From positions 1 to 64,000 of the forward strand of contig CALZFC010000166.1 in NCBI GenBank assembly GCA_945643635.1: DNA of 64,000 nucleotides. The letters are read 5' to 3'. Positions 11,001 through 22,875 of this stretch are shown here, piece after piece. The DNA is from Allodiplogaster sudhausi (lineage: Eukaryota > Nematoda > Chromadorea > Rhabditida > Diplogasteridae). Made by a program: the position numbers and the translations under genes. Numbering within the stretch: the stretch's first letter is position 1; every line of letters begins with the position of its first letter. The notes under the pieces are model-generated. The model searched no databases, was not told the origin of the DNA, and saw nothing but the letters and a program-made list of their open reading frames with translations.

Positions 11001-12150
11001 AGGTGTAACCAAAAATGTATAAGGATTTAAGATAATATGGGCATTAGCAGTGTTGAATTCCTGTTTTTGGCATGACAAAGAGAGAGAGAAGCAGGAAATT
11101 TCATGAAAAAAGTCCAGCCTACAGCCATTTTAAAGAGGGACGAGAATTAGTGTTGGTAGTTGCAAGACACTGAATGTATGTATGTACATAGAGATCCTAG
11201 GTGTAACCAAAATGTACAAGGATTTAAGATAATATGGGCATTAGCAGTGTTGAATTCCGGTTTTTGGCATGACAAAGAAGAGAGAAAAGCAGGAAATATC
11301 AAGAAAAAAGTCCAGTATACAGCCATTTTAAAGAGGGAGAGAGAATTAGTGTTGGTAGTTGCAAGACACTGAATGTATGTATGTACATAGAGATCCAAGG
11401 TGTAACCAAAAATGTACAAGGATTTATTATAATATGGGCATGAGCAGTGTTGAATTCCCGCTTTTGGCATGACAAAGAAGAGCGAAAAGAAGGAAATATC
11501 AAGAAAAAAGTCCAGATTACAGCCATTTTAAAGAGGGACAGAGAATTAGTGTTGGTAGTTGCAAGACACTGAATGTATGTATGTACATAGAGATCCAAGG
11601 TGTAACCAAAAATGTACAAGGATTTATTATAATATGGGCATGAGCAGTGTTGAATTCCCGCTTTTGGCATGACAAAGAAGAGCGAAAAGAAGGAAATATC
11701 AAGAAAAAAGTCCAGATTACAGCCATTTTAAAGAGGACAGAGAATTAGTGTTGGTAGTTGCAAGACACTGAATGTATGTTGTACATAGAGATCCCAGGTG
11801 TAACCAAAAATGTAAAAGGATTTAAGATAATATGGGCATTAGCAGTGTTGAATTCCTGGTTTTTGGCATGACAAAGAAGAGAGAAAAGCAGGAAATATCA
11901 GAAAAAAGTCCAGCCTACAGCCATTTTAAAGAGGGGCAGAGAATTAGTGTTGGCAGTTGCAAGACACTGAATGTATGTATGTACATAGAGATCCCAGGTG
12001 TAACCAAAAATGTAAAGGATTTAAGATAATATGGGCATTAGCAGTGTTGAATTCCGGTTTTTGGCATGACAAAGAAGAGAGAAAAGAAGGAAATATCAAG
12101 AAAAAAGTCCAGCCTACAGCCATTTTAAAGAGGGGCAGAGAATTAGTGTT
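8048..12150 (+). repeat. Satellite array between MITE copies 1 and 2
   Basis: About twenty monomers close to 200 bp, largely of the AAATATCAAG / TCCGGTTTTTGG subtype, with private variants such as GTTTGTACATAG (7192, 9186, 10182), GAGATCCAAGG (11391, 11591) and TTTATTATAATATGG (11424, 11624). The first unit after the transposon is shortened (GCAGGAAAAAAGTCC lacks the TATCAAG block) and carries CAGTTTCAAGACAC, marks shared with the units right of the other two transposon copies. A 200-bp direct duplication is obvious at about 11300-11700. No gene content. Confidence 0.93.
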
Positions 12151-12352
12151 AGCAGTTGCAAGACACTAATATATGTACATAAGATCCCAGGTGTAACCAA
12201 AAATGTACAGGATTTAAGATAAAATGGGCATGATCAGTGTAGAATTTCCGTTTTGGCATGACAAAGAAGAGAGAAAATCAGGAAAACTTATAAAAAAAAA
12301 GTTCAGCCCCATTTTAAAGAGAGAGAAAGAATTACCAAAAATGTACAAGGAT
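12151..12352 (+). repeat. Degenerate and truncated monomers left of MITE copy 2
   Basis: Contains the same mutated and internally deleted units as the left flank of copy 1 (GATCAGTGTAGAATTTCCG, AAAACTTATAAAAAA, and AAAGAATTA joined to CCAAAAATG). This shows common descent of the two loci at an offset of about 4.59 kb. Confidence 0.88.
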
Positions 12353-12378
12353 TTAAAGGAGGTATCCAGGAAATAATT
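12353..12378 (+). repeat. Left terminal inverted repeat of MITE copy 2
   Basis: TTAAAGGAG then GTATCCAGGAAATAATT. It pairs with the reverse complement of 12617-12642. Confidence 0.83.
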
Positions 12379-12403
12379 AACCTAAGTTTTTTTTTTTCTA
12401 AAT

Positions 12404-12435
12404 GAACATGTTTCATCTTGGCGTAAAACATGTCT
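12404..12435. promoter_or_regulatory. Paired p53-type decamers inside MITE copy 2 (motif match only)
   Basis: GAACATGTTT (12404-12413) and AAACATGTCT (12426-12435) fit RRRCWWGYYY with a 12-bp spacer. An inserted T breaks the perfect palindrome seen in the other copies but keeps the motif. Confidence 0.22.
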
Positions 12436-12616
12436 CCAGAAAGTTTGAGCGATTTTCTTCCATTAAATTCGGAGCAATAGCAACGTGAAAACTGGCGGGT
12501 AGAGAATTAGCTAGGGTAGGTGAGAGCCGCCCTCCAATTTCACATGCTCTCTCGACCGAGGGACAGGCAACTTTATGAGCGCGCGCATACAAACTCGTTC
12601 TCTTGTGCTACTGTAG

Positions 12617-12642
12617 AATTATTCGCCGGATACTTCCTTTAA
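12617..12642 (-). repeat. Right terminal inverted repeat of MITE copy 2
   Basis: AATTATTCGCCGGATACTTCC followed by TTTAA, identical to the right ends of copies 1 and 3. Confidence 0.83.
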
Positions 12643-13333
12643 GAGAAAATGGGAATGGGCAGTGTTGAATTCCCATTTTTGGCATGACAAAGTAGAGAGA
12701 AAAGCAGAAAAAAAGTCCAGCCTACAGCCATTTTAAAGAGGGACAGAGAATTAGTGTTGGCAGTTTCAAGACACTGAATGTATGTATGTACATGGAGATC
12801 CCAGGTGTAACCAAAAATGTACAAGGATTTATGATAATATGGGCATGAGCAGTGTTGAATTCCGGTTTTTGGCATGACAAAGAAGAGAGAAAAGAAGGAA
12901 ATATCAAGAAAAAAGTCCAGATTACAGCCATTTTAAAGAGGGACAGAGAATTAGTGTTGGTAGTTGCAAGACACTGAATGTATGTATGTACATAGAGATC
13001 CCAGGTGTAACCAAAAATGTATAAGGATTTAAGATAATATGGGCATTAGCAGCAGTGTTGAATTCCGGTTTTTGGCATGACAAAGAAGAGAGAAAAGCAG
13101 GAAATATCAAGAAAAAAGTCCAGCCTACAGCCATTTTAAAGAGGGGCAGAGAATTAGTGTTGGCAGTTGCAAGACACTGAATGTATGTATGTACATAGAG
13201 ATCCCAGGTGTAACCAAAAATGTACAAGGATTTAAGATAATATGGGCATTAGCAGTGTTGAATTCCTGTTTTTGGCATGACAAAGAAGAGAGAAAAGCAG
13301 GAAATTTCATGAAAAAAGTCCAGCCTACAGGAT
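12643..13333 (+). repeat. Satellite array between MITE copies 2 and 3
   Basis: About three and a half monomers. The first, right of copy 2, has the shortened GCAGAAAAAAAGTCC block and CAGTTTCAAGACAC. One unit has an extra AGC triplet (GCATTAGCAGCAGTG near 13045-13059). The last unit is the clean AAATTTCATG subtype and stops abruptly at CAGCCTACAG, where it meets copy 3 away from the normal insertion point. Confidence 0.92.
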
Positions 13334-13358
13334 TTAAAGAGGTATCCAGGGAATAATT
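13334..13358 (+). repeat. Left terminal inverted repeat of MITE copy 3 (one base lost)
   Basis: TTAAAGAGG then TATCCAGGGAATAATT, one G shorter than copies 1 and 2. It pairs with the reverse complement of 13592-13617. Confidence 0.8.
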
Positions 13359-13381
13359 AACCTAAGTTTTTTTTTCTAAAT

Positions 13382-13412
13382 GAACATGTTCATCTTGGCG
13401 TAAAACATGTCT
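13382..13412. promoter_or_regulatory. Paired p53-type decamers inside MITE copy 3 (motif match only)
   Basis: GAACATGTTC (13382-13391) and AAACATGTCT (13403-13412) with an 11-bp spacer. The first lies in the 12-bp palindrome TGAACATGTTCA. Confidence 0.25.
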
Positions 13413-13591
13413 CCAGAAAGTTTGAGCGATTTTCTTCCATTAAATTCGGAGCAATAGCAACGTGAAAACTGGCGGTAGAGAATTAGCTAGGGTAGGTGAG
13501 AGCCGCCCTCCAATTTTACATGCTCTCTCGACCGAGGGACACGCAACTTTATGAGCGCGCGCATTCAACTCGTTCTCTTGCGCTACTGTAG

Positions 13592-13617
13592 AATTATTCG
13601 CCGGATACTTCCTTTAA
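13592..13617 (-). repeat. Right terminal inverted repeat of MITE copy 3
   Basis: Same sequence as the right ends of copies 1 and 2; the reverse complement begins TTAAAGGAAGTATCC. Confidence 0.83.
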
Positions 13618-16600
13618 GAGAAAATGGGAATGGGCAGTGTTGAATTCCCATTTTTGGCATGACAAAGTAGAGAGAAAAGCAGGAAAAAAGTCCAGCCTAC
13701 AGAAATTTTAAAGAGGGACAGAGAATTAGTGTTGGCAGTTTCAAGACACTGAATGTATGTATGTACATAGAGATCCCAGGTGTAACCAAAAATGTACAAG
13801 GATTTATGATAATATGGGCATGAGCAGTGTTGAATTCCGGTTTTTGGCATGACAAAGAAGAGAGAAAAGCAGGAAATATCATGAAAAAAGTCCAGCCTAC
13901 AGCCATTTTAAAGAGGGAGAGAGAATTAGTGTTGGTAGTTGCAAGACACTGAATGTATGTATGTACATAGAGATCCCAGGTGTAACCAAAAATGTACAAG
14001 GATTTATGATAATATGGGCATGAGCAGTGTTGAATTCCCGCTTTTTGGCATGACAAAGAAGAGAGAAAAGCAGGAAATATCAAGAAAAAAGTCCAGCCTA
14101 CAGCCATTTTAAGAGGAGCAGAGAATTAGTGTTGGCAGTTGCAAGACACTGAATGTATGTATGTACATAGAGATCCCAGGTGTAACCAAAAATGTACAAG
14201 GATTTATGATAATATGGGCATGAGCAGTGTTGAATTCCCGCTTTTGGCATGACAAAGAAGAGAGAAAAGCAGGAAATTTCATGAAAAAAGTCCAGCCTAC
14301 AGCCATTTTAAAGAGGGACAGAGAATTAGTGTTGGTAGTTGCAAGACACTGAATGTATGTATGTACATAGAGATCCCAGGTGTAACCAAAAATGTACAAG
14401 GATTTATGATAATATGGGCATGAGCAGTGTTGAATTCCCGCTTTTGGCATGACAAAGAAGAGAGAAAAGCAGGAAAATCAAGAAAAAAGTCCAGCCTACA
14501 GCCATTTTAAAGAGGAGCAGAGAATTAGTGTTGGCAGTTGCAAGACACTGAATGTATGTATGTACATAGAGATCCCAGGTGTAACCAAAAATGTACAAGG
14601 ATTTAAGATAATATGGGCATGAGCAGTGTTGAATTCCTGTTTTTGGCATGACAAAGAAGAGAGAAAAGCAGGAAATTTCATGAAAAAAGTCCAGCCTACA
14701 GCCATTTTAAAGAGGGACGTGAATTAGTGTTGGTAATGTATGTATGTACATAGAGATCCCAGGTGTAACCAAAAATGTACAAGGATTTAAGATAATATGG
14801 GCATGAGCAGTGTTGAATTCCTGTTTTTGGCATGACAAAGAAGAGAGAAAAGCAGGAAATTTCATGAAAAAAGTCCAGCCTACAGCCATTTTAAAGAGGG
14901 ACAGAGAATTAGTGTTGGTAGTTGCAAGACACTGAATGTATGTATGTACATAGAGATCCCAGGTGTAACCAAAAATGTACAAGGATTTAAGATAATATGG
15001 GCATGAGCAGTGTTGAATTCCTGTTTTTGGCATGACAAAGAAGAGAGAAAAGCAGGAAATTTCATGAAAAAAGTCCAGCCTACAGCCATTTTAAAGAGGG
15101 ACGTGAATTAGTGTTGGTAATGTATGTATGTACATAGAGATCCCAGGTGTAACCAAAAATGTTCAAGGATTTATGATAATATGGGCATGAGCAGTGTTGA
15201 ATTCCCGCTTTTGGCATGACAAAGAAGAGAGAAAAGCAGGAAATATCAAGAAAAAAGTCCAGCCTACAGCCATTTTAAAGAGGAGCAGAGAATTAGTGTT
15301 GGCAGTTGCAAGACACTGAATGTATGTATGTACATAGAGATCCCAGGTGTAACCAAAAATGTACAAGGATTTAAGATAATATGGGCATGAGCAGTGTTGA
15401 ATTCCTGTTTTTGGCATGACAAAGAAGAGAGAAAAGCAGGAAATTTCATGAAAAAAGTCCAGCCTACAGCCATATTAAAGAGGGACAGAGAATTAGTGTT
15501 GGTAGTTGCAAGACACTGAATGTATGTATGTACATAGAGATCCCAGGTGTAACCAAAAATGTACAAGGATTTAAGATAATATGGGCATGAGCAGTGTTGA
15601 ATTCCTGTTTTTGGCATGACAAAGAAGAGAGAAAAGCAGGAAATTTCATGAAAAAAGTCCAGCCTACAGCCATTTTAAAGAGGGACGAGAATTAGTGTTG
15701 GTAGTTGCAAGACACTGAATGTATGTATGTACATAGAGATCCCAGGTGTAACCAAAAATGTTCAAGGATTTATGATAATATGGGCATGAGCAGTGTTGAA
15801 TTCCCGCTTTTGGCATGACAAAGAAGAGAGAAAAGCAGGAAATATCAAGAAAAAAGTCCAGCCTACAGCCATTTTAAGAGGAGCAGAGAATTAGTGTTGG
15901 CAGTTGCAAGACACTGAATGTATGTATGTACATAGAGATCCCAGGTGTAACCAAAAATGTACAAGGATTTATGATAATATGGGCATGAGCAGTGTTGAAT
16001 TCCTGTTTTTGGCATGACAAAGAAGAGAGAAAAGCAGGAAATTTCATGAAAAAAGTCCAGCCTACAGCCATTTTAAAGAGGGACAGAGAATTAGTGTTGG
16101 TAGTTGCAAGACACTGAATGTATGTATGTACATAGAGATCCCAGGTGTAACCAAAAATGTACAAGGATTTATGATAATATGGGCATGAGCAGTGTTGAAT
16201 TCCCGCTTTTGGCATGACAAAGAAGAGAGAAAAGCAGGAAAATCAAGAAAAAAGTCCAGCCTACAGCCATTTTAAAGAGGAGCAGAGAATTAGTGTTGGC
16301 AGTTGCAAGACACTGAATGTATGTATGTACATAGAGATCCCAGGTGTAACCAAAAATGTACAAGGATTTAAGATAATATGGGCATGAGCAGTGTTGAATT
16401 CCTGTTTTTGGCATGACAAAGAAGAGAGAAAAGCAGGAAATTTCATGAAAAAAGTCCAGCCTACAGCCATTTTAAAGAGGGACAGAGAATTAGTGTTGGT
16501 AGTTGCAAGACACTGAATGTATGTATGTACATAGAGATCCCAGGTGTAACCAAAAATGTACAAGGATTTAAGATAATATGGGCATGAGCAGTGTTGAATT

Positions 16601-19015
16601 CCTGTTTTTGGCATGACAAAGAAGAGAGAAAAGCAGGAAATTTCATGAAAAAAGTCCAGCCTACAGCCATTTTAAAGAGGGACGAGAATTAGTGTTGGTA
16701 GTTGCAAGACACTGAATGTATGTATGTACATAGAGATCCCAGGTGTAACCAAAAATGTACAAGGATTTAAGATAATATGGGCATGAGCAGTGTTGAATTC
16801 CTGTTTTTGGCATGACAAAGAAGAGAGAAAAGCAGGAAATTTCATGAAAAAAGTCCAGCCTACAGCCATTTTAAAGAGGGACGTGAATTAGTGTTGGTAA
16901 TGTATGTATGTACATAGAGATCCCAGGTGTAACCAAAAATGTACAAGGATTTAAGATAATATGGGCATGAGCAGTGTTGAATTCCTGTTTTTGGCATGAC
17001 AAAGAAGAGAGAAAAGCAGGAAATTTCATGAAAAAAGTCCAGCCTACAGCCATTTTAAAGAGGGACAGAGAATTAGTGTTGGTAGTTGCAAGACACTGAA
17101 TGTATGTATGTACATAGAGATCCCAGGTGTAACCAAAAATGTACAAGGATTTAAGATAATATGGGCATGAGCAGTGTTGAATTCCTGTTTTTGGCATGAC
17201 AAAGAAGAGAGAAAAGCAGGAAATTTCATGAAAAAAGTCCAGCCTACAGCCATTTTAAAGAGGACGAGAATTAGTGTTGGTAGTTGCAAGACACTGAATG
17301 TATGTATGTACATAGAGATCCCAGGTGTAACCAAAAATGTACAAGGATTTAAGATAATATGGGCATGAGCAGTGTTGAATTCCTGTTTTTGGCATGACAA
17401 AGAAGAGAGAAAAGCAGGAAATTTCATGAAAAAAGTCCAGCCTACAGCCATTTTAAAGAGGGACGTGAATTAGTGTTGGTAATTTATGTATGTACATAGA
17501 GATCCCAGGTGTAACCAAAAATGTTCAAGGATTTATGATAATATGGGCATGAGCAGTGTTGAATTCCCGCTTTTGGCATGACAAAGAAGAGAGAAAAGCA
17601 GGAAATATCAAGAAAAAAGTCCAGCCTACAGCCATTTTAAGAGGAGCAGAGAATTAGTGTTGGCAGTTGCAAGACACTGAATGTATGTATGTACATAGAG
17701 ATCCCAGGTGTAACCAAAAATGTACAAGGATTTATGATAATATGGGCATGAGCAGTGTTGAATTCCCGCTTTTGGCATGACAAAGAAGAGAGAAAAGCAG
17801 GAAATTTCATGAAAAAAGTCCAGCCTACAGCCATTTTAAAGAGGGACAGAGAATTAGTGTTGGTAGTTGCAAGACACTGAATGTATGTATGTACATAGAG
17901 ATCCCAGGTGTAACCAAAAATGTACAAGGATTTAAGATAATATGGGCATGAGCAGTGTTGAATTCCGGTTTTTGGCATGACAAAGAAGAGAGAAAAGCAG
18001 GAAATTTCATGAAAAAAGTCCAGCCTACAGCCATTTTAAAGAGGGACGTGAATTAGTGTTGGTAATTTATGTATGTACATAGAGATCCCAGGTGTAACCA
18101 AAAATGTTCAAGGATTTATGATAATATGGGCATGAGCAGTGTTGAATTCCCGCTTTTGGCATGACAAAGAAGAGAGAAAAGCAGGAAATATCAAGAAAAA
18201 AGTCCAGCCTACAGCCATTTTAAGAGGAGCAGAGAATTAGTGTTGGCAGTTGCAAGACACTGAATGTATGTATGTACATAGAGATCCCAGGTGTAACCAA
18301 AAATGTACAAGGATTTATGATAATATGGGCATGAGCAGTGTTGAATTCCCGCTTTTGGCATGACAAAGAAGAGAGAAAAGCAGGAAATTTCATGAAAAAA
18401 GTCCAGCCTACAGCCATTTAAAGAGGGACAGAGAATTAGTGTTGGTAGTTGCAAGACACTGAATGTATGTATGTACATAGAGATCCCAGGTGTAACCAAA
18501 AATGTACAAGGATTTAAGATAATATGGGCATGAGCAGTGTTGAATTCCGGTTTTTGGCATGACAAAGAAGAGAGAAAAGCAGGAAATTTCATGAAAAAAG
18601 TCCAGCCTACAGCCATTTTAAAGAGCGAGAGAGAATTAGTGTTGGTAGTTGCAAGACACTGAATGTATGTATGTACATAGAGATCCCAGGTGTAACCAAA
18701 AATGTACAAGGATTTATGATAATATGGGCATGAGCAGTGTTGAATTCCCGCTTTTGGCATGACAAAGAAGAGAGAAAAGCAGGAAAATCAAGAAAAAAGT
18801 CCAGCCTACAGCCATTTTAAAGAGGAGCAGAGAATTAGTGTTGGCAGTTGCAAGACACTGAATGTATGTATGTACATAGAGATCCCAGGTGTAACCAAAA
18901 ATGTACAAGGATTTAAGATAATATGGGCATGAGCAGTGTTGAATTCCTGTTTTTGGCATGACAAAGAAGAGAGAAAAGCAGGAAATTTCATGAAAAAAGT
19001 CCAGCCTACAGCCAT
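13618..19015 (+). repeat. Homogenised satellite with mixed 200/199/184-bp monomers
   Basis: After the first unit right of MITE copy 3 the monomers become near-identical and indel-free. This is where the 184-185-bp form first appears cleanly (near 14735, 15118, 16899, 17480, 18062), recognised by GTTGGTAATGTATG or GTTGGTAATTTATG where the full unit has GTTGGTAGTTGCAAG. Three combined markers define most units: AAATTTCATG / AAATATCAAG / AAAATCAAG; GGGACAGAG / GGAGCAGAG / GGGAGAGAG / GGGACGTG / GGGACGAG; and TTCCTGTT / TTCCCGCT / TTCCGGTT. The short unit is usually followed by TTCAAGG with TTATGATAAT and TTCCCGC. A block at about 16.87-18.03 kb recurs near 28, 37 and 41 kb. Confidence 0.95.
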
Positions 19016-19544
19016 TTTAAAGAGGGACGTGAATTAGTGTTGGTAATGTATGTATGTACATAGAGATCCCAGGTGTAACCAAAAATGTTCAAGGATTTAT
19101 GATAATATGGGCATGAGCAGTGTTGAATTCCCGCTTTTGGCATGACAAAGAAGAGAGAAAAGCAGGAAATATCAAGAAAAAAGTCCAGCCTACAGCCATT
19201 TTAAGAGGAGCAGAGAATTAGTGTTGGCAGTTGCAAGACACTGAATGTATGTATGTACATAGAGATCCCAGGTGTAACCAAAAATGTACAAGGATTTATG
19301 ATAATATGGGCATGAGCAGTGTTGAATTCCGCTTTTGGCATGACAAAGAAGAGAGAAAAGCAGGAAATTTCATGAAAAAAGTCCAGCCTACAGCCATTTT
19401 AAAGAGGGACAGAGAATTAGTGTTGGTAGTTGCAAGACACTGAATGTATGTATGTACATAGAGATCCCAGGTGTAACCAAAAATGTACAAGGATTTAAGA
19501 TAATATGGGCATGAGCAGTGTTGAATTCCGGTTTTTGGCATGAC

Positions 19545-19728
19545 AAAGAAGAGAGAAAAGCAGGAAATTTCATGAAAAAAGTCCAGCCTACAGCCATTTT
19601 AAAGAGGGACGAGAATTAGTGTTGGTAATGTATGTATGTACATAGAGATCCCAGGTGTAACCAAAAATGTACAAGGATTTATGATAATATGGGCATGAGC
19701 AGTGTTGAATTCCCGCTTTTGGCATGAC
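19545..19728 (+). repeat. Representative short monomer, 184 bp
   Basis: This unit lacks the 15-bp block GTTGCAAGACACTGA (GTTGGTA is joined directly to ATGTATG) and one further base in GGGACGAG. It also carries TTATGATAAT and TTCCCGC. About 35-40 such units occur, nearly all between 14.7 and 42 kb, with one near 51.07 kb. Confidence 0.9.
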
Positions 19729-19927
19729 AAAGAAGAGAGAAAAGCAGGAAATATCAAGAAAAAAGTCCAGCCTACAGCCATTTTAAGAGGAGCAGAGAAT
19801 TAGTGTTGGCAGTTGCAAGACACTGAATGTATGTATGTACATAGAGATCCCAGGTGTAACCAAAAATGTACAAGGATTTAAGATAATATGGGCATGAGCA
19901 GTGTTGAATTCCTGTTTTTGGCATGAC
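19729..19927 (+). repeat. Representative 199-bp monomer
   Basis: It differs from the 200-bp form by a single A lost in CCATTTTAAGAGGAGCAG (usual CCATTTTAAAGAGG). This unit punctuates most higher-order repeats, whose lengths are therefore often n x 200 minus 1. Confidence 0.9.
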
Positions 19928-22875
19928 AAAGAAGAGAGAAAAGCAGGAAATTTCATGAAAAAAGTCCAGCCTACAGCCATTTTAAAGAGGGACGTGAATT
20001 AGTGTTGGTAATGTATGTATGTACATAGAGATCCCAGGTGTAACCAAAAATGTACAAGGATTTATGATAATATGGGCATGAGCAGTGTTGAATTCCCGCT
20101 TTTGGCATGACAAAGAAGAGAGAAAAGCAGGAAATATCAAGAAAAAAGTCCAGCCTACAGCCATTTTAAGAGGAGCAGAGAATTAGTGTTGGCAGTTGCA
20201 AGACACTGAATGTATGTATGTACATAGAGATCCCAGGTGTAACCAAAAATGTACAAGGATTTATGATAATATGGGCATGAGCAGTGTTGAATTCCGCTTT
20301 TGGCATGACAAAGAAGAGAGAAAAGCAGGAAATTTCATGAAAAAAGTCCAGCCTACAGCCATTTTAAAGAGGGACAGAGAATTAGTGTTGGTAGTTGCAA
20401 GACACTGAATGTATGTATGTACATAGAGATCCCAGGTGTAACCAAAAATGTACAAGGATTTAAGATAATATGGGCATGAGCAGTGTTGAATTCCGGTTTT
20501 TGGCATGACAAAGAAGAGAGAAAAGCAGGAAATTTCATGAAAAAAGTCCAGCCTACAGCCATTTTAAAGAGGGACGAGAATTAGTGTTGGTAATGTATGT
20601 ATGTACACAGAGATCCCAGGTGTAACCAAAAATGTACAAGGATTTATGATAATATGGGCATGAGCAGTGTTGAATTCCCGCTTTTGGCATGACAAAGAAG
20701 AGAGAAAAGCAGGAAATATCAAGAAAAAAGTCCAGCCTACAGCCATTTTAAGAGGAGCAGAGAATTAGTGTTGGCAGTTGCAAGACACTGAATGTATGTA
20801 TGTACATAGAGATCCCAGGTGTAACCAAAAATGTACAAGGATTTAAGATAATATGGGCATGAGCAGTGTTGAATTCCTGTTTTTGGCATGACAAAGAAGA
20901 GAGAAAAGCAGGAAATTTCATGAAAAAAGTCCAGCCTACAGCCATTTTAAAGAGGGACGTGAATTAGTGTTGGTAATGTATGTATGTACATAGAGATCCC
21001 AGGTGTAACCAAAAATGTACAAGGATTTATGATAATATGGGCATGAGCAGTGTTGAATTCCCGCTTTTGGCATGACAAAGAAGAGAGAAAAGCAGGAAAT
21101 ATCAAGAAAAAAGTCCAGCCTACAGCCATTTTAAGAGGAGCAGAGAATTAGTGTTGGCAGTTGCAAGACACTGAATGTATGTATGTACATAGAGATCCCA
21201 GGTGTAACCAAAAATGTACAAGGATTTATGATAATATGGGCATGAGCAGTGTTGAATTCCGCTTTTGGCATGACAAAGAAGAGAGAAAAGCAGGAAATTT
21301 CATGAAAAAAGTCCAGCCTACAGCCATTTTAAAGAGGGACAGAGAATTAGTGTTGGTAGTTGCAAGACACTGAATGTATGTATGTACATAGAGATCCCAG
21401 GTGTAACCAAAAATGTACAAGGATTTAAGATAATATGGGCATGAGCAGTGTTGAATTCCGGTTTTTGGCATGACAAAGAAGAGAGAAAAGCAGGAAATTT
21501 CATGAAAAAAGTCCAGCCTACAGCCATTTTAAAGAGGGACGTGAATTAGTGTTGGTAATGTATGTATGTACATAGAGATCCCAGGTGTAACCAAAAATGT
21601 TCAAGGATTTATGATAATATGGGCATGAGCAGTGTTGAATTCCCGCTTTTGGCATGACAAAGAAGAGAGAAAAGCAGGAAATATCAAGAAAAAAGTCCAG
21701 CCTACAGCCATTTTAAGAGGAGCAGAGAATTAGTGTTGGCAGTTGCAAGACACTGAATGTATGTATGTACATAGAGATCCCAGGTGTAACCAAAAATGTA
21801 CAAGGATTTAAGATAATATGGGCATGAGCAGTGTTGAATTCCTGTTTTTGGCATGACAAAGAAGAGAGAAAAGCAGGAAATTTCATGAAAAAAGTCCAGC
21901 CTACAGCCATTTTAAAGAGGGACGTGAATTAGTGTTGGTAATGTATGTATGTACATAGAGATCCCAGGTGTAACCAAAAATGTTCAAGGATTTATGATAA
22001 TATGGGCATGAGCAGTGTTGAATTCCCGCTTTTGGCATGACAAAGAAGAGAGAAAAGCAGGAAATATCAAGAAAAAAGTCCAGCCTACAGCCATTTTAAG
22101 AGGAGCAGAGAATTAGTGTTGGCAGTTGCAAGACACTGAATGTATGTATGTACATAGAGATCCCAGGTGTAACCAAAAATGTACAAGGATTTAAGATAAT
22201 ATGGGCATGAGCAGTGTTGAATTCCGCTTTTGGCATGACAAAGAAGAGAGAAAAGCAGGAAATTTCATGAAAAAAGTCCAGCCTACAGCCATTTTAAAGA
22301 GGGACAGAGAATTAGTGTTGGTAGTTGCAAGACACTGAATGTATGTATGTACATAGAGATCCCAGGTGTAACCAAAAATGTACAAGGATTTAAGATAATA
22401 TGGGCATGAGCAGTGTTGAATTCCGGTTTTTGGCATGACAAAGAAGAGAGAAAAGCAGGAAATTTCATGAAAAAAGTCCAGCCTACAGCCATTTTAAAGA
22501 GGGACGAGAATTAGTGTTGGTAATGTATGTATGTACATAGAGATCCCAGGTGTAACCAAAAATGTTCAAGGATTTATGATAATATGGGCATGAGCAGTGT
22601 TGAATTCCCGCTTTTGGCATGACAAAGAAGAGAGAAAAGCAGGAAATATCAAGAAAAAAGTCCAGCCTACAGCCATTTTAAGAGGAGCAGAGAATTAGTG
22701 TTGGCAGTTGCAAGACACTGAATGTATGTATGTACATAGAGATCCCAGGTGTAACCAAAAATGTACAAGGATTTAAGATAATATGGGCATGAGCAGTGTT
22801 GAATTCCTGTTTTTGGCATGACAAAGAAGAGAGAAAAGCAGGAAATTTCATGAAAAAAGTCCAGCCTACAGCCAT

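Larger units (their letters stand above)
12353..12642. mobile_element. MITE copy 2, TTAA-flanked non-autonomous DNA transposon
   Basis: A 290-bp copy of the element, same orientation and same satellite insertion point as copy 1. The inverted repeats are at 12353-12378 and 12617-12642. Differences from copy 1 are mostly small indels (longer T-run, extra T in the palindrome region, GGCGGG instead of GCGGG) plus a few substitutions, including one likely CpG decay (TTGTGCT for TTGCGCT). The left flank shares the degenerate truncated monomers of copy 1; the right flank shares TTAAGAGAAAATGGGAATGG with copy 3 and the CATGGAGATCC variant with copy 1. It is best read as a product of array duplication and not a separate insertion. 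Confidence 0.85.
13334..13617. mobile_element. MITE copy 3, with rearranged left junction
   Basis: A 284-bp copy. Its right end and right flank equal those of copies 1 and 2 (TTAA then GAGAAAATGGGAATGG). Its left end is different: satellite ending CAGCCTACAG is joined to GATTTAAAGAGGTATCC, so most of the monomer between CCTACAG and the usual GGATTTAA insertion site is missing, and the terminal motif reads TTAAAGAGG with one G lost. The normal satellite CCATTTTAAAGAGGG and the element end GATTTAAAGGAGG share a TTTAAAG core, so exchange at microhomology explains the joint. The element therefore moved here by recombination, not transposition. Confidence 0.83.
19016..22875 (+). repeat. Higher-order repeat, 965-bp five-monomer unit, four copies
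   Basis: Equivalent sites (the reverse-strand ATG in CCATTTT) fall at 19015, 19980, 20945, 21910 and 22875, exactly 965 bp apart; a second marker falls at 19541, 20506, 21471 and 22436. Each unit has two 184-bp short monomers separated by 199-bp monomers. One 199-bp monomer results from loss of a C (TTCCGCTTTT for TTCCCGCTTTT) and is diagnostic of this HOR. Copies differ only at single positions, for example TTAAGATAAT versus TTATGATAAT near 22190, TACACAGAG near 20605 and TTCAAGG versus TACAAGG. Such identity implies recent amplification of the whole unit. Confidence 0.92.

Noticed and set aside
7764..13617. Three independent transposon insertions
   Set aside because: Identical orientation, target position and shared mutated flanks make one insertion followed by array duplication far simpler.
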